From: an uncultured Pseudomonadota bacterium
GTDB lineage: Bacteria; Pseudomonadota; Gammaproteobacteria; Burkholderiales; Thiobacillaceae
NCBI GenBank assembly: GCA_903835655.1
Contig: CAILNT010000056.1
Coordinates: 62,001 to 126,000, forward strand
DNA length: 64,000 nt
Reading direction: 5' to 3'
The translations under genes and the position numbers were made by a program. Shown in pieces: positions 51,432 to 60,796 of this stretch. The stretch's first letter is position 1; each line of letters starts with the position of its first letter. The notes below the pieces were generated by a model. It saw only the letters and a program-made list of their open reading frames with translations, was not told where the DNA came from and made no database searches.

Positions 51432-51448
51432 TCCTGCCGCTAGCAGGA
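51432..51448. terminator. Hairpin in the bpt-PilZ gap
   Basis: TCCTGC (51432-51437) pairs with GCAGGA (51443-51448) over a five-base loop in the 130-base gap. There is no T-run, so termination is uncertain; it lies about 33 bases before the next start and may instead sit in that gene's 5' leader. Confidence 0.3.
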
Positions 51449-51481
51449 TGTCCAGGGAAACGTCGGACTTGAGGAGATAGA

Positions 51482-52405
51482 ATGGCCGAAGACAGTTACA
51501 GCTACATGGTGCCAGTACGCAAGGCCGAGATCGAGATCGGAAAACCCCTGAATTTCGCGGTCTATGACCCGGAGCACAATCTCCTGATGAACCGCGGTGT
51601 GGTGGTCACCTCGGAAAACCAGGTCGAAGTCCTGCTGGACAGGGGGCTGTTCCGCGAGCGGACGCGAGAGCGCACCGGCATCATCGCCGCCCGGCTCGAT
51701 GACGACCGGCAGAAAGCGGGTGCGGCCGGGAAGCCGGTGGAAGAGAGTCTCAGTTTCGAAGAGATCAAGCTGATGCCGGGCGATGCCTTGCAGCTTCAGC
51801 CCATGCTGGAAGGTCAGGTCGAGCGCTTCACCGTGCATGTGATCGGGGTGATGAAGCCCAGGAGCGTGCTGGTCACCGCGCCCGTGGTGGAAGGCAAGCT
51901 GATCTTCGTGCGCGATGGCCAGACTTATCTGGTGCGCGCCTTCTCCGGTCTGAATGTCTGCGCCTTCAAGGCGCGCGTGCTGAAGTCGCAATTGCAGCCC
52001 TTCCCCTATCTGCACCTCTCCTATCCGGATTCGGTGCAGGCCATGCGCATCCGCAAGGCGATGCGCGCCCCGGCCAACATCATCGTCGCCGTGCAGGATG
52101 GTGAGGAAGGCCGGCAGATCGGCGCGGGCCGGATGGTGGATCTCAGCGTCGGTGGCGCCAAGATGTACTCGCCCATGCAACTCGGCCGGAAGGGCGATGC
52201 CCTGTGGCTTTCGTTCAAGGTCAAACTGGGCGATATGGAGGAATACGTGAAGACCCCGGTGGTGATCCGTTCCGAAGGGATGGAAGACGACGAACAGGGC
52301 AAACCCATGAAGGTCTTCGGCATCCAGTTCGGTGAACTCGAGCAATCGCAGCGCCTCATCATCATGAATCTGGTCTATCAACACCTCCTGAAGGAGGGCG
52401 TCTGA
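51482..52405 (+). CDS. PilZ-domain c-di-GMP-binding protein (YcgR-like)
   Basis: A 307-aa cytoplasmic protein with an N-terminal region (about 1-90) resembling the segment found before PilZ or HD-GYP domains, a YcgR-type N-domain (about 95-190) and a C-terminal PilZ domain. The c-di-GMP-binding motifs are both intact: RKAMR (R-x3-R, near 197) and DLSVGG (D-x-S-x-x-G, near 220). It is likely to link c-di-GMP to motility or surface behaviour. A GGDEF-EAL protein that could set c-di-GMP levels is encoded 4 kb away. GGAG precedes the ATG. The stop overlaps the thyA start by one base. Confidence 0.85.
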   Translation: MAEDSYSYMVPVRKAEIEIGKPLNFAVYDPEHNLLMNRGVVVTSENQVEVLLDRGLFRERTRERTGIIAARLDDDRQKAGAAGKPVEESLSFEEIKLMPGDALQLQPMLEGQVERFTVHVIGVMKPRSVLVTAPVVEGKLIFVRDGQTYLVRAFSGLNVCAFKARVLKSQLQPFPYLHLSYPDSVQAMRIRKAMRAPANIIVAVQDGEEGRQIGAGRMVDLSVGGAKMYSPMQLGRKGDALWLSFKVKLGDMEEYVKTPVVIRSEGMEDDEQGKPMKVFGIQFGELEQSQRLIIMNLVYQHLLKEGV

Positions 52406-53199
52406 TGCGGCAATATCTGGATCTGCTCGATCATGTGCTGGCGCACGGCAGCGCCAAGGAAGACCGCACCGGCACCGGCACGCTTTCCGTGTTCGGTTAT
52501 CAGATGCGTTTCGATTTGCAGGCCGGGTTCCCCCTGCTCACCACCAAGAAAGTGCATCTCAAGTCCATCCTCCATGAGTTGCTCTGGTTTCTGAAAGGCG
52601 AGACCAACATCCGCTATCTCAAGGAAAACGGTGTTTCCATCTGGGACGAGTGGGCGGACGAAAACGGCGACCTCGGGCCGATTTACGGCTACCAGTGGCG
52701 CTCCTGGCCCACAGCAGACGGCCGCCACATCGACCAGATCGGCGAAGTGCTGGAGACCTTGAAGAATAATCCGGATTCGCGCCGCATCATCGTCTCCGCC
52801 TGGAATGTGGGCGAGCTGGCCCATATGCGCTTGCCGCCCTGCCATGCCTTCTTTCAGTTCTACGTCGCCCAGGGTCGGCTCTCTTGCCAGCTTTACCAGC
52901 GCAGCGCCGACATCTTCCTGGGGGTGCCCTTCAACATCGCCAGTTATGCCCTGCTCACCCTGATGGTGGCGCGAGCCAGCGGCCTGGAGCCCGGCGACTT
53001 CGTCCACACCCTGGGTGATGCGCACATCTACCTCAATCACCTGGAGCAGGTGGAAACTCAGCGCGCCCGTTCACTGCGCCCCCTGCCGACCATGCGTCTC
53101 AACCCGGCGGTGACCGATCTGTTTGCCTTCCGGTACGACGACTTCATCCTGGAAGGCTACGATCCCCATCCCGGTATCAAGGCACAGGTCGCGGTATAA
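52405..53199 (+). CDS. thyA: Thymidylate synthase
   Basis: ThyA, 264 aa, identical in length to the E. coli enzyme. The nucleophile is Cys146 in [12 protein letters not shown], with [18 protein letters not shown] near the start and [35 protein letters not shown] later. It methylates dUMP to dTMP with methylene-THF; folA is not adjacent. The ATG shares its A with the last base of the upstream stop codon. Confidence 0.98.
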   Translation: MRQYLDLLDHVLAHGSAKEDRTGTGTLSVFGYQMRFDLQAGFPLLTTKKVHLKSILHELLWFLKGETNIRYLKENGVSIWDEWADENGDLGPIYGYQWRSWPTADGRHIDQIGEVLETLKNNPDSRRIIVSAWNVGELAHMRLPPCHAFFQFYVAQGRLSCQLYQRSADIFLGVPFNIASYALLTLMVARASGLEPGDFVHTLGDAHIYLNHLEQVETQRARSLRPLPTMRLNPAVTDLFAFRYDDFILEGYDPHPGIKAQVAV

Positions 53200-53211
53200 C
53201 CGGGTGGTGCC

Positions 53212-53706
53212 TCAGTTTTCGTCGAGGAGGGCTTCCAGTTTGGCGATGGTCTCGGCATCGTCCCATTCGATCGAGCCGAACAGGCCTAATCGCAGCTGAC
53301 CCCGCCGGTCCACGACATAGCTGGTGGGAAATGCAAAGACTTGCCAGGGTTTGAGCGCCGCACCCTCGGCGTCCATCAGGATGGGGAAGTTCACCGGTAC
53401 CTGGCTCAGGAAGGCGTGGATATCGTCCGGAGTATCGCCCGCATTGACGGCCAGGATGGTGAAGGGGCGCGCCTCCAACTTCTTGGTCAAACGGGCCATG
53501 GACGGCATTTCCTTGCGGCAGGGTGGGCACCAGACCGCCCAGAAGTTGACCAGTACGACGCGTCCGCGCAAGGCGTCCAGGCTTGCCTGCCCCCCGTCCA
53601 AGCGGGGCAGCGTCAGCGCCGGTGCCGGTTTCTCCGGGATGGGCTTGAGTTCGCCGGCCCAGGCCGTGGACGTGCAGATCGCAAACAGCAGGAATAGTCG
53701 TTTCAT
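53212..53706 (-). CDS. TlpA-like periplasmic thiol-disulfide oxidoreductase
   Basis: A 164-aa thioredoxin-fold protein with a signal peptide (MKRLFLLFAICTSTAWAG) and the redox site WCPPC inside LVNFWAVWCPPCRKEMPSM. The rest follows the TlpA/ResA pattern, with the cis-proline segment FAFPTSYVVDRRG. Such proteins reduce disulfides in the periplasm, often for cytochrome c maturation, but the partner here is unknown. It starts in an ATGA overlap with the upstream minus-strand gene, so the two are probably one operon. Confidence 0.88.
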   Translation of the reverse strand: MKRLFLLFAICTSTAWAGELKPIPEKPAPALTLPRLDGGQASLDALRGRVVLVNFWAVWCPPCRKEMPSMARLTKKLEARPFTILAVNAGDTPDDIHAFLSQVPVNFPILMDAEGAALKPWQVFAFPTSYVVDRRGQLRLGLFGSIEWDDAETIAKLEALLDEN

Positions 53707-54476
53707 GGGGAGTCAGTCAGGGGTTTGAGTGCATCCAGCAGGAGTGTGCCCAGATGGGCCTGGGCGTTGATTTCCTGTGGCGTGTTGTCGCCGCGACCGT
53801 AAAAGCCGTCGCGCAGGCCTGGCAGCACATTCATCCAGACTCGGCTGCCCGCGCCCTCGAGGAATCCCTTGAGGCGTTCGCGCCACCAGTAACCGGCGGA
53901 CGATTTCGGTTGCAGGATGACCAGATTCAGGTGGGTCAGGTGCACCACCGGGTCGTAGTCCGGTTCCTGCCCAGGCAGCAGTTCCCGATAGAGTAGCGGC
54001 CACATCAGCAAGGCGCCGGCCAGCGGGTCGGGCACCACATCGGCGTGGCGACCATGCCAGTCGCTGGCCATACGCAAGGCGAGGGTCGAGACCCGACCAT
54101 TGGCGATGAGGACGATGCGCTTGCCCGGGCTCTGGCGGCGCAGGGTTTCGAGCCAGTCGCTCATGTCCCGCACCGGAACCTGGTTCCAGCTGCTGGGCAG
54201 CAGCGGTAGAAAATAGGGGGTGAGGCAATCGGTGAGCCAGATTTCCATGCCCTGCGCGGCCATGTCGGCGGCGGCCTTTTCTTCCTCCGCGCTGCGTTCG
54301 TCGGTCAGCCAGACGGCCAGGATTTTCCCGGCGGCAGGGTAGCGCTGGCTGACGATCTCGGCGCCGGAAGGTAGGTGCTGGCTGACTTCGATCGCTTCGG
54401 CGCGGCCGGTGAGCATTGCCAGCAGGGCAAGCAGGGCGAGGCTACGCTGCGGCGGAGGGCGGCACGGGTTTTTCAC
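53703..54476 (-). CDS. Exported protein of unknown function, alpha/beta-hydrolase-like
   Basis: About 257 aa from a GTG at 54476, which gives a signal peptide (PQRSLALLALLAMLTGRAEA). A longer frame upstream would overlap the ROK kinase gene and put Cys/Pro-rich sequence before the signal, so it is rejected. The mature part has alternating hydrophobic strands and helices: GKILAVWLTDERSAEEEKAA, GMEIWLTDCLTPYFLPLLPS and RIVLIANGRVSTLALRMA, the last placed like a nucleophile elbow but without the G-x-S-x-G serine. It is probably a periplasmic protein of hydrolase fold that may have lost catalysis. Family not recognised; co-transcribed with the TlpA-like gene. Confidence 0.65.
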   Translation of the reverse strand: MKNPCRPPPQRSLALLALLAMLTGRAEAIEVSQHLPSGAEIVSQRYPAAGKILAVWLTDERSAEEEKAAADMAAQGMEIWLTDCLTPYFLPLLPSSWNQVPVRDMSDWLETLRRQSPGKRIVLIANGRVSTLALRMASDWHGRHADVVPDPLAGALLMWPLLYRELLPGQEPDYDPVVHLTHLNLVILQPKSSAGYWWRERLKGFLEGAGSRVWMNVLPGLRDGFYGRGDNTPQEINAQAHLGTLLLDALKPLTDSP

Positions 54477-54519
54477 CCCACGGATGGTATCGAGTTCAGG
54501 GTGCGGCGTGAAGTCGGCG

Positions 54520-55479
54520 TTACGGCCGCTCCCCGCCTCCCCACAACCAGGCGGCGCCGCGCACGCCGCTGGAGTCGCCGTGCAGGGGGCGCACGAGGCG
54601 GGTCGCCACGGTGTCGGAAAACACGTAACGGCCCCAGAGGCGCGGCACGTTTTCATACAGGCAGTCGAGGTTGGAGAGGCCGCCGCCCAGGACGATCACG
54701 TCCGGGTCGAGGATGTTGATGACCAGGCTCAAGCCGCGTGCCAGGCGGTCTTCGTAACGCGCCATCGCCGCCTTGCAGTCGGCGTCGTCCAGCAGAGCGA
54801 TTTCCGCGGCACTCAGGCAGCGTCCCGCGTGCCGCTCCAGGTCGCGGGCCAGTCCCGGTCCGGACAGCCAGGTTTCGAGACAGCCCTGTCTGCCGCAATA
54901 GCAGGCGGGGCCGGGACGCTCATCGTCCTGCGGGTGCTGCGGAGCCCCTTGCGGGTCAGCCGCCTCGAGGAGCCGGCGTCCCCCTTGCGGTGGCAGGGGG
55001 TTGTGGCCCCACTCTCCGGCGATGGCATTGCTACCCGCCCATACCTGGCCGCGCACCACGATGCCGGCGCCGCAACCTGTGCCGAGGATTACCCCGAACA
55101 CGACCTCGGCACCCGCCGCCGCGCCGTCGACGGCTTCGGACAGCGCGAAGCAGTTGGCATCGTTGGCCAGGCGGATTTCCCGTTGCAGTCGCGCTTCCAG
55201 GTCCAGGCGCAAGGGCTGGCCGATCAGACAGGTGGAATTCGCGTTCTTGATGAGTCCGGTAGCGCGCGACTCCGCTCCGGGGATGCCGATGCCTACCGTG
55301 GCGGATGCGCCCAGTTCGCCCTCCGCAGCCGAGACCAGAGTGACCACCGCGTCCAGGGTGGCGTGGTAGTCGCCCTGCGGCGTGGGGAGTCGGTGCCGCA
55401 GCAAGGTCCGGCCGGCCGGGTCGAAGGCCGCGACTTCGATCTTCGTGCCGCCAAGGTCGACGCCGATACGCAGGCTCAT
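54520..55479 (-). CDS. ROK-family sugar kinase
   Basis: A 319-aa ROK protein resembling fructokinase/N-acetylglucosamine kinase: phosphate-binding GVDLGGTKIEVAAFD at the N-terminus, NDANCFALSEA with the catalytic aspartate, and the zinc signature CYCGRQGCLETWLSGPGL. It lacks a helix-turn-helix, so it is a kinase, not a repressor. Between GEWGHNPLPP and GPACYC about 20 extra residues appear (GGRRLLEAADPQGAPQHPQD), encoded by repeated DNA. The ATG at 55479 is the family start and overlaps the GGDEF-EAL stop by four bases. The sugar cannot be fixed from sequence. Confidence 0.88.
   Translation of the reverse strand: MSLRIGVDLGGTKIEVAAFDPAGRTLLRHRLPTPQGDYHATLDAVVTLVSAAEGELGASATVGIGIPGAESRATGLIKNANSTCLIGQPLRLDLEARLQREIRLANDANCFALSEAVDGAAAGAEVVFGVILGTGCGAGIVVRGQVWAGSNAIAGEWGHNPLPPQGGRRLLEAADPQGAPQHPQDDERPGPACYCGRQGCLETWLSGPGLARDLERHAGRCLSAAEIALLDDADCKAAMARYEDRLARGLSLVINILDPDVIVLGGGLSNLDCLYENVPRLWGRYVFSDTVATRLVRPLHGDSSGVRGAAWLWGGGERP
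54926..55005. repeat. Palindromic/direct repeat absorbed in frame in the ROK kinase gene
   Basis: CCCCTTGCGG occurs at 54945-54954 and again at 54981-54990, with the palindrome CCTCGAGG (54963-54970) between. The stretch encodes residues lacking in other ROK kinases and leaves the frame open. Like the rlmN insert it appears to be an intergenic-type repeat that entered a coding sequence. Confidence 0.6.
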
Positions 55480-57293
55480 GCGGCGGCCGGTCGGCCGAAC
55501 AGATAGCCCTGTCCGCGGCGGCAACCGAGGGCGCAGAGGAAGGCTTGCTGGTCCGGAGTTTCCACGCCCTCGGCCACGACCGACAGGCCCAGCGCTTCGG
55601 CCATGCCGACGATGGCGGTGATGATGGCGGCGTCATCGTTGTCATGCGGGATATCCATGACAAAACTGCGGTCGATCTTGAGCTTGTGGATGGGCAGGCG
55701 TTTGAGTTGCGAGAGGGAGGCATAGCCGATGCCGAAATCGTCCAGCGACAGGCTGACGCCCAGGGCGTGCAGGTCGTTGAGGATGTCGACCACGCCCTGA
55801 CCCGCACCCATGAGCGCGGTTTCCGTGATTTCCAGATCGAGGTGGCTGGGCGGCAGCCCCGAGTCCAGAAGGGCCTGGCGCACACTGGCCAGCAGGGTGG
55901 GGCCGTTGAACTGGCGCGCCGAGACGTTGACCGACACGATGATCTCGGTCCGGCCCGCGTCCAGCCAGCTGCGCGTCTGGGTACAGGCTTCATGCAGGGC
56001 GAAGTCGCCCAGGGCATGGATCAGGCCGGTTTCTTCCGCCACCGGGATGAACAGGGTGGGCGGCACTTCCCCAAGATCCGGCGAATGCCAGCGCATCAGG
56101 GCTTCATAACCGGCCGGCCGGCCCGTGCCCATCTCGACGATGGGTTGGTAGACCATGCGCAGTTCACCGCGTTCGAGCGCGCGCCGCAGGCCGGCTTCCA
56201 GGGCGAGGCGATCTTGCGCCCGGTGGTCCATTTCCACCGAGAAGAAGCGCCAGGTCTGCTTGCCTGCCGCCTTGGCGGCATAGAGGGCGCTGTCGGCGCT
56301 GCGCAGGAGCTTGTCTACGCTGTCGCCGTCGTCAGGGTAGAGGGCGATGCCGATGCTGGCATCGATGCCGAGTTCGTGGCCGTCGACGCGCATGGGTTGG
56401 TTCAGCGTCCGCATCGCTTGCGCGGCCAGGTCGTTTGCCTGGTGCCGGTCGGCGCCCTCCACCAGCAGGGTGAATTCATCGCCCCCCAGGCGGGAGAACT
56501 TGGCACCCGTGGGCACGATGCGGCCGAGTTGCATGGCGACCGCCTTGAGCAACTGATCGCCGATGGCATGGCCCAGGCTGTCGTTGATCACCTTGAAGTT
56601 GTCCAGATCGAAGAACAGCAGGGCGGCGTGCCCGCCACTTCGGGCTGCACGCGCCAGTACCTGTGCGGTAACGGCTTCGAAATCGCTGCGGTTGGGCAAG
56701 CCGGTGAGCGTGTCGAAATGGGCCATCTGCAGCATGCCGTCCTTGGCGCGGCGGCGGCTGGCCATCAGGGCGCGGGCGAGCACCAGGGCCAACAGGGCCG
56801 CGCCCAGCACGACGCTGACGAAGCCTTGCAGCCGCTCGCGCAGTGGTGCGAGGTCGGCGACCAGGCGAATTTCCGCGACCGCCATGTCGTGCTGCTTCAG
56901 GGGCATCCGGTACTCGATACTGTCCAGACCAAACCATCCGGCCCAGAAGGGCGCATCCCCGCCCCTGCCGGCCTTGCGGTAGCTGGCGAAGGTGCTGCCA
57001 TCGCGCAGGAGAATCCGGGCGGAGAGGATTTCCGGTGCAAGCCGGAACGCTGCCAGATCGTCCTGCGCGGAATCTGCATTGCGCACGATCACGGCCGCGG
57101 CGCTGTTGACGGCAGCCAGGCTCGCCTGCGCGGCCAGATGCTGCTGGAAGTCCTGGCGTAAGGCGGTACTCTCGGAGGAGATCAGTACCAAGGTGGCGAT
57201 GCCCAGGGCCAGCGCGGTGGAGAGCTCGTGGACGCGGTCCAGGACGGCGTCGATCATCGGATTCAGGCGCAAGGGACGCGACCGGCGGGGCAC
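55476..57293 (-). CDS. GGDEF-EAL c-di-GMP turnover protein
   Basis: Up to 605 aa from a GTG at 57293; an ATG at 57257 is an equally good start. An N-terminal helix (about 22-40) and a second (about 158-178) enclose a periplasmic CHASE8-like sensor. The diguanylate cyclase domain has an intact RLGGDEF motif, and the phosphodiesterase domain an intact YEALMRW with downstream DDFGIGYASLSQLKRLPIHK, so both activities may be present. It is the first gene of the minus-strand group; its stop overlaps the ROK kinase start. The PilZ protein gene nearby is a possible effector. Confidence 0.92.
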   Translation of the reverse strand: MPRRSRPLRLNPMIDAVLDRVHELSTALALGIATLVLISSESTALRQDFQQHLAAQASLAAVNSAAAVIVRNADSAQDDLAAFRLAPEILSARILLRDGSTFASYRKAGRGGDAPFWAGWFGLDSIEYRMPLKQHDMAVAEIRLVADLAPLRERLQGFVSVVLGAALLALVLARALMASRRRAKDGMLQMAHFDTLTGLPNRSDFEAVTAQVLARAARSGGHAALLFFDLDNFKVINDSLGHAIGDQLLKAVAMQLGRIVPTGAKFSRLGGDEFTLLVEGADRHQANDLAAQAMRTLNQPMRVDGHELGIDASIGIALYPDDGDSVDKLLRSADSALYAAKAAGKQTWRFFSVEMDHRAQDRLALEAGLRRALERGELRMVYQPIVEMGTGRPAGYEALMRWHSPDLGEVPPTLFIPVAEETGLIHALGDFALHEACTQTRSWLDAGRTEIIVSVNVSARQFNGPTLLASVRQALLDSGLPPSHLDLEITETALMGAGQGVVDILNDLHALGVSLSLDDFGIGYASLSQLKRLPIHKLKIDRSFVMDIPHDNDDAAIITAIVGMAEALGLSVVAEGVETPDQQAFLCALGCRRGQGYLFGRPAAA

Positions 57294-57469
57294 GCCTGGA
57301 GGGCTGCGAGCGGATCGACACGGATTGCCGGCGCAATCCCCATGGTTATATGCATAAAGTCATATTACTTCGAAAGCGGGAAAAAGTCGGGCGCGATTCT
57401 ATACGGCTTGCGGCATGAGGTGCTGCCGTGATGGTATGCTGGCCTGCCACGAGTACTGACCGCATTCCC

Positions 57470-57895
57470 ATGACCCTCTCCGAATACGCCCCCCGCAACG
57501 AAGTCGAGCGGCTGTTGATCGCAATGAACGAGGGCAGCATCGAGCCCGAAAATTTCGCCCGAGAGTTGATCGCCCAGCAGATTTTCATCCCGATCAAGGA
57601 TGAGAAACACCAGATCGCCGGTTTTCAACTCTCGACCAAGGCGCAGCCCCTGGTGATCGAGGACGACGAGGGGAATCGTGTGCTGATCGCGTTCACCGCG
57701 CCGGAGCGGGCCCGCGATTTCATCGCCGAATTTCCCGGCCATGGCGGCGGCCTGCTCACCGAAGTATCCTGGATCCTGCGGCGCATCGGTGCCGACATGG
57801 GTTTGTCGATCAACCCAGGCCAGGATCTGGGCTTCGATTTCGACCCCGACATGGTGGCCATGCTGGCCTCGTTGCTACCCGAGGAAGCGGTATGA
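57470..57895 (+). CDS. SseB-like protein
   Basis: A 141-aa cytoplasmic protein with the pattern of SseB N-terminal domain proteins: RNEVERLLIAMNEGSIEPEN, then a beta-rich middle (QPLVIEDDEGNRVLIAFTAP) and a C-terminal helical region. SseB-domain proteins are small, of unclear role, and unrelated to the translocator SseB except by name of domain. The ATG at 57470 starts the recognisable domain. It forms an ATGA overlap with the next gene. Confidence 0.75.
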   Translation: MTLSEYAPRNEVERLLIAMNEGSIEPENFARELIAQQIFIPIKDEKHQIAGFQLSTKAQPLVIEDDEGNRVLIAFTAPERARDFIAEFPGHGGGLLTEVSWILRRIGADMGLSINPGQDLGFDFDPDMVAMLASLLPEEAV

Positions 57896-58464
57896 CGACC
57901 ATGCACACCTTCCCGCGTCCCGATTTTCTGCCGCCGGAACCCGGCGTGGGCGAGCGCTGGTCGGCCGAGTTCAATCGCTATGACGAGGGTGTGCGCTATG
58001 TCTACCGCTTCGGCGCGCACGAACTGACTCTGTTCTGGCCCGCGCCCACCCAGGAAGAAATCACGGGCCTGCGGGATGCCGAGGTCGAAGTGGGCCTGTT
58101 CAGCCAGGGCCCGGCGGGTTTTCTGCTCTACAAGATACGGAACGTGTGCGAATGGTCCGATGCCTCTTTCAACGTGCATCGGCTGCCCGAGGAAGAACGC
58201 GAATTGCCCGACGAGGCGCCGGGCGACCGCGCCCGACTGAAGCTCACCCTGGTCGATGCCGAGGAGGGTATCGTGCGCTCGCGTCGCATCCTGTCGCTGG
58301 ACAAGGTGATGACCCAGGCCCTCAAACATTGCCTGCGGGAACAGGCGGCCCTGCCGTTCAACCGCCTGAGCTACGATGCCGCCGTGCAGGCAGTGCACGC
58401 GCGCTACCCCGATTCCGACGCTTTGGCCCTGGCGGCCGAGGTGGTCGAAATGGCGCTGGGGTGA
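57892..58464 (+). CDS. Hypothetical protein coupled to the SseB-like gene
   Basis: I do not recognise this 190-aa protein. It has no signal peptide or membrane segment. A beta-rich N-terminal half (VRYVYRFGAHELTLFWPAP, then FSQGPAGFLLYKIR) leads to an acidic, helical C-terminal half (QALKHCLREQAALPF). The start codon overlaps the previous stop and GAGGAAG lies before it, so the two proteins are made together and may form a complex. The GlcD-like gene begins eight bases after its stop. Confidence 0.75.
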   Translation: MTTMHTFPRPDFLPPEPGVGERWSAEFNRYDEGVRYVYRFGAHELTLFWPAPTQEEITGLRDAEVEVGLFSQGPAGFLLYKIRNVCEWSDASFNVHRLPEEERELPDEAPGDRARLKLTLVDAEEGIVRSRRILSLDKVMTQALKHCLREQAALPFNRLSYDAAVQAVHARYPDSDALALAAEVVEMALG

Positions 58465-58471
58465 CGCCGCG

Positions 58472-59863
58472 TTGACGCCTTCCCTCTTCCCTGAATTCCA
58501 GGCCCTGCTCGGCCCGGATCGGGCCTTCTGCGATGCGGAGACCCTGGCGCACTACGCCAGTGACGAGACGCCCAGGTCGTGCATGCCCGAGGCGGTGTTG
58601 TTCCCGACTTGTCAGCACCATGTGGTCGAGATCGTGCGCCTCGCGAACCTCCACCGCATTTCCCTGACCGCGCGCGGCGCGGGTTCCGGAAACGTCGGCG
58701 GGGCGATGCCGGTTCCAGGTAGCGTGGTGGTGAGCTTCGAGTGCATGCAACAAATCGTCGAGTTCGATGTTGCGAACCGCCTGATGGTGGTGGAACCGGG
58801 CGTGGTCACCGATGAGATCGACCGCCTCGCGCGCACGCGTGGCCTGATGTATGCGCCCGACCCCGGCTCCGGCGCCTACTGCCGCATCGGCGGCAACCTG
58901 GCGATGAATGCGGCGGGCCCGCGCGCGGTGAAATACGGCGCCACCCGCGACCATGTGCTGGGACTCACCGCGGTCACCGGCGACGCTCGCGTCATCCACA
59001 GCGGTGGGCGCACCACCAAATATGCCACCGCCTACGATCTCACCCGTCTGCTGGTGGGCTCGGAGGGCACCCTGGCCTACATCACCCAGGCCACCTTGAA
59101 ACTGTTGCCCGCGCCCGAGACCGTGGCCACCTTGCGCGTCTGCTATGCCAGCAACCAGAGTGCTTGCGAAGCGGTGAGCCGGGTGATGAGCCAGCCGGTC
59201 ACGCCGTGTGCGCTGGAGTTCATGGATCATCGTTCGCTCCTGGCCTTGCGCGACCATGGCGGCGAGGCTTTCGCCGCCGCGGCCCTGCCACCGGGCACGA
59301 AGGCCGTGCTCATGGTGGAAGCCGATGGCAACTTCGAGGATGTGCCGCGTCAGATCGCCGCCCTGGAAAAAGCACTGGCAGGGCCGGATTTGCTGGAGAT
59401 TCAGAGCGGCTTCACCCGGGAAGCCATCGTCCGGCTTTGGACCGCGCGCAGGTCGCTCTCGCACGCGGTCAAGCGCATCGCGCCCCTGAAAATCAACGAG
59501 GATGTCGTGGTTCCGGTGGGGCGATTGGCCCAGTTGGTGAGCGCCATAGAAGCCCTGGCGGAGACTCACCAATTGCCCATCGTCGCCTTCGGCCACGCCG
59601 GCAACGGCAATCTGCATGTCAACATCATGGTGGACCATGGCCGCAGTGAGGAAATTGCGCGGGCGCGCACCTGCCGCGCCGCCCTGATCCATGCCGTCAT
59701 CGGCCTGGGCGGCAGCCTGTCGGGCGAGCACGGCATCGGCAGCGAGAAACGCCATTTCGTGCCTCTGGAAGTGGACGCGCCCACGTTGGACCTGATGCAC
59801 GGTCTGAAACGTCTTTTCGACCCGCAAGGCGTGCTCAATCCGGGAAAGAAATTGCCGGATTAG
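58472..59863 (+). CDS. FAD-binding oxidase, GlcD/D-lactate dehydrogenase-like
   Basis: A 463-aa FAD-linked oxidase. The N-terminal PCMH-type FAD domain has ARGAGSGNVGGAMPVPGSVV and GGNLAMNAAGPRAVKYGATR; the C-terminal half has the 2-hydroxyacid oxidase signature FGHAGNGNLHVNIM and GGSLSGEHGIGSEKR. The likely substrates are D-lactate, glycolate or D-2-hydroxyglutarate, which cannot be distinguished here, and no glcE/glcF partner is adjacent. The start is uncertain: TTG at 58472 gives LTPSLFPEFQALLGPDRAF, typical of the family. Confidence 0.9.
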   Translation: MTPSLFPEFQALLGPDRAFCDAETLAHYASDETPRSCMPEAVLFPTCQHHVVEIVRLANLHRISLTARGAGSGNVGGAMPVPGSVVVSFECMQQIVEFDVANRLMVVEPGVVTDEIDRLARTRGLMYAPDPGSGAYCRIGGNLAMNAAGPRAVKYGATRDHVLGLTAVTGDARVIHSGGRTTKYATAYDLTRLLVGSEGTLAYITQATLKLLPAPETVATLRVCYASNQSACEAVSRVMSQPVTPCALEFMDHRSLLALRDHGGEAFAAAALPPGTKAVLMVEADGNFEDVPRQIAALEKALAGPDLLEIQSGFTREAIVRLWTARRSLSHAVKRIAPLKINEDVVVPVGRLAQLVSAIEALAETHQLPIVAFGHAGNGNLHVNIMVDHGRSEEIARARTCRAALIHAVIGLGGSLSGEHGIGSEKRHFVPLEVDAPTLDLMHGLKRLFDPQGVLNPGKKLPD

Positions 59864-59914
59864 GCACTCGCTGCGAGATCCACGGAAACCCTACAATTCG
59901 CCGGCAGCCCTCGA

Positions 59915-60781
59915 ATGTCCCTCACCGAACGACTGACTCAGTACGAAAAACTGATGCGCCTGGACAAGCCCATCGGCATTCTGCTGCTCGCCTGGCCCAC
60001 CTTCTGGGGTTTGTGGCTCTCGGCCGCGGGCAGGCCGGAGCCGATGCTGGTCTGGATTTTCGCACTGGGCGTGGTGTTGATGCGTTCCGCCGGTTGCGTG
60101 ATCAACGACTATGCCGACCGCAACTTCGACGCTCATGTGGAACGCACCCGGAACCGACCCATGGCGGCCGGCCTGGTGAGCGGGAAGGAGGCGCTGTCGC
60201 TGGCTGCGGGCCTTTGCCTGCTGGCGTTTATCTTGATCCTGCCGCTGCAAAACGGGCTGCTGTTGGGCCTGTCGTTCGCCGCGGTCTTCCTGGCGGCCTC
60301 TTACCCCTACACCAAGCGTTTCCTCGCCATCCCTCAGGCCTATCTGGGCGTGGCCTTCGGTTTCGGCATCCCCATGAGTTACGCGGCCCAGTTGCAATTC
60401 ATCCCGCTCGAGGCCTGGTTGTTGACGCTGGCCAACGTGTTCTGGGCCATCGCCTATGACACCGAATACGCGATGGTGGACCGCGAGGACGATCTGAAAA
60501 TCGGCATCAAGACTTCGGCCATCACTTTCGGGCGCTACGACGTGGCCGCGGTCATGGCCTGTTATGGCCTGACCTTGCTGATCCTGGCTGGGGTGGGGTG
60601 GCGCTTGCATCTTTCCTGGCCATTCCACGCCGGCCTGGGAGTCGCCGCCGGCCTGGCCGTTTACCATTGGACCTTGATCCGCGAACGCGATCCCGTTCTC
60701 TGCTTCAAGGCCTTTCTTCATAACAACTGGTTTGGCGGCGCGGTTTTCGCCGGCATCGTCGCCAGCCTGCTGCACCTGTAG
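59915..60781 (+). CDS. ubiA: 4-hydroxybenzoate polyprenyltransferase
   Basis: UbiA, 288 aa, a membrane prenyltransferase with about eight helices that joins the polyprenyl chain to 4-hydroxybenzoate in ubiquinone synthesis. Both Asp-rich motifs are present: [20 protein letters not shown] and [12 protein letters not shown]. No ubiC is adjacent. The start gives [20 protein letters not shown], as in the family. Confidence 0.96.
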   Translation: MSLTERLTQYEKLMRLDKPIGILLLAWPTFWGLWLSAAGRPEPMLVWIFALGVVLMRSAGCVINDYADRNFDAHVERTRNRPMAAGLVSGKEALSLAAGLCLLAFILILPLQNGLLLGLSFAAVFLAASYPYTKRFLAIPQAYLGVAFGFGIPMSYAAQLQFIPLEAWLLTLANVFWAIAYDTEYAMVDREDDLKIGIKTSAITFGRYDVAAVMACYGLTLLILAGVGWRLHLSWPFHAGLGVAAGLAVYHWTLIRERDPVLCFKAFLHNNWFGGAVFAGIVASLLHL

Positions 60782-60796
60782 AGACTAGGAGCCGAA

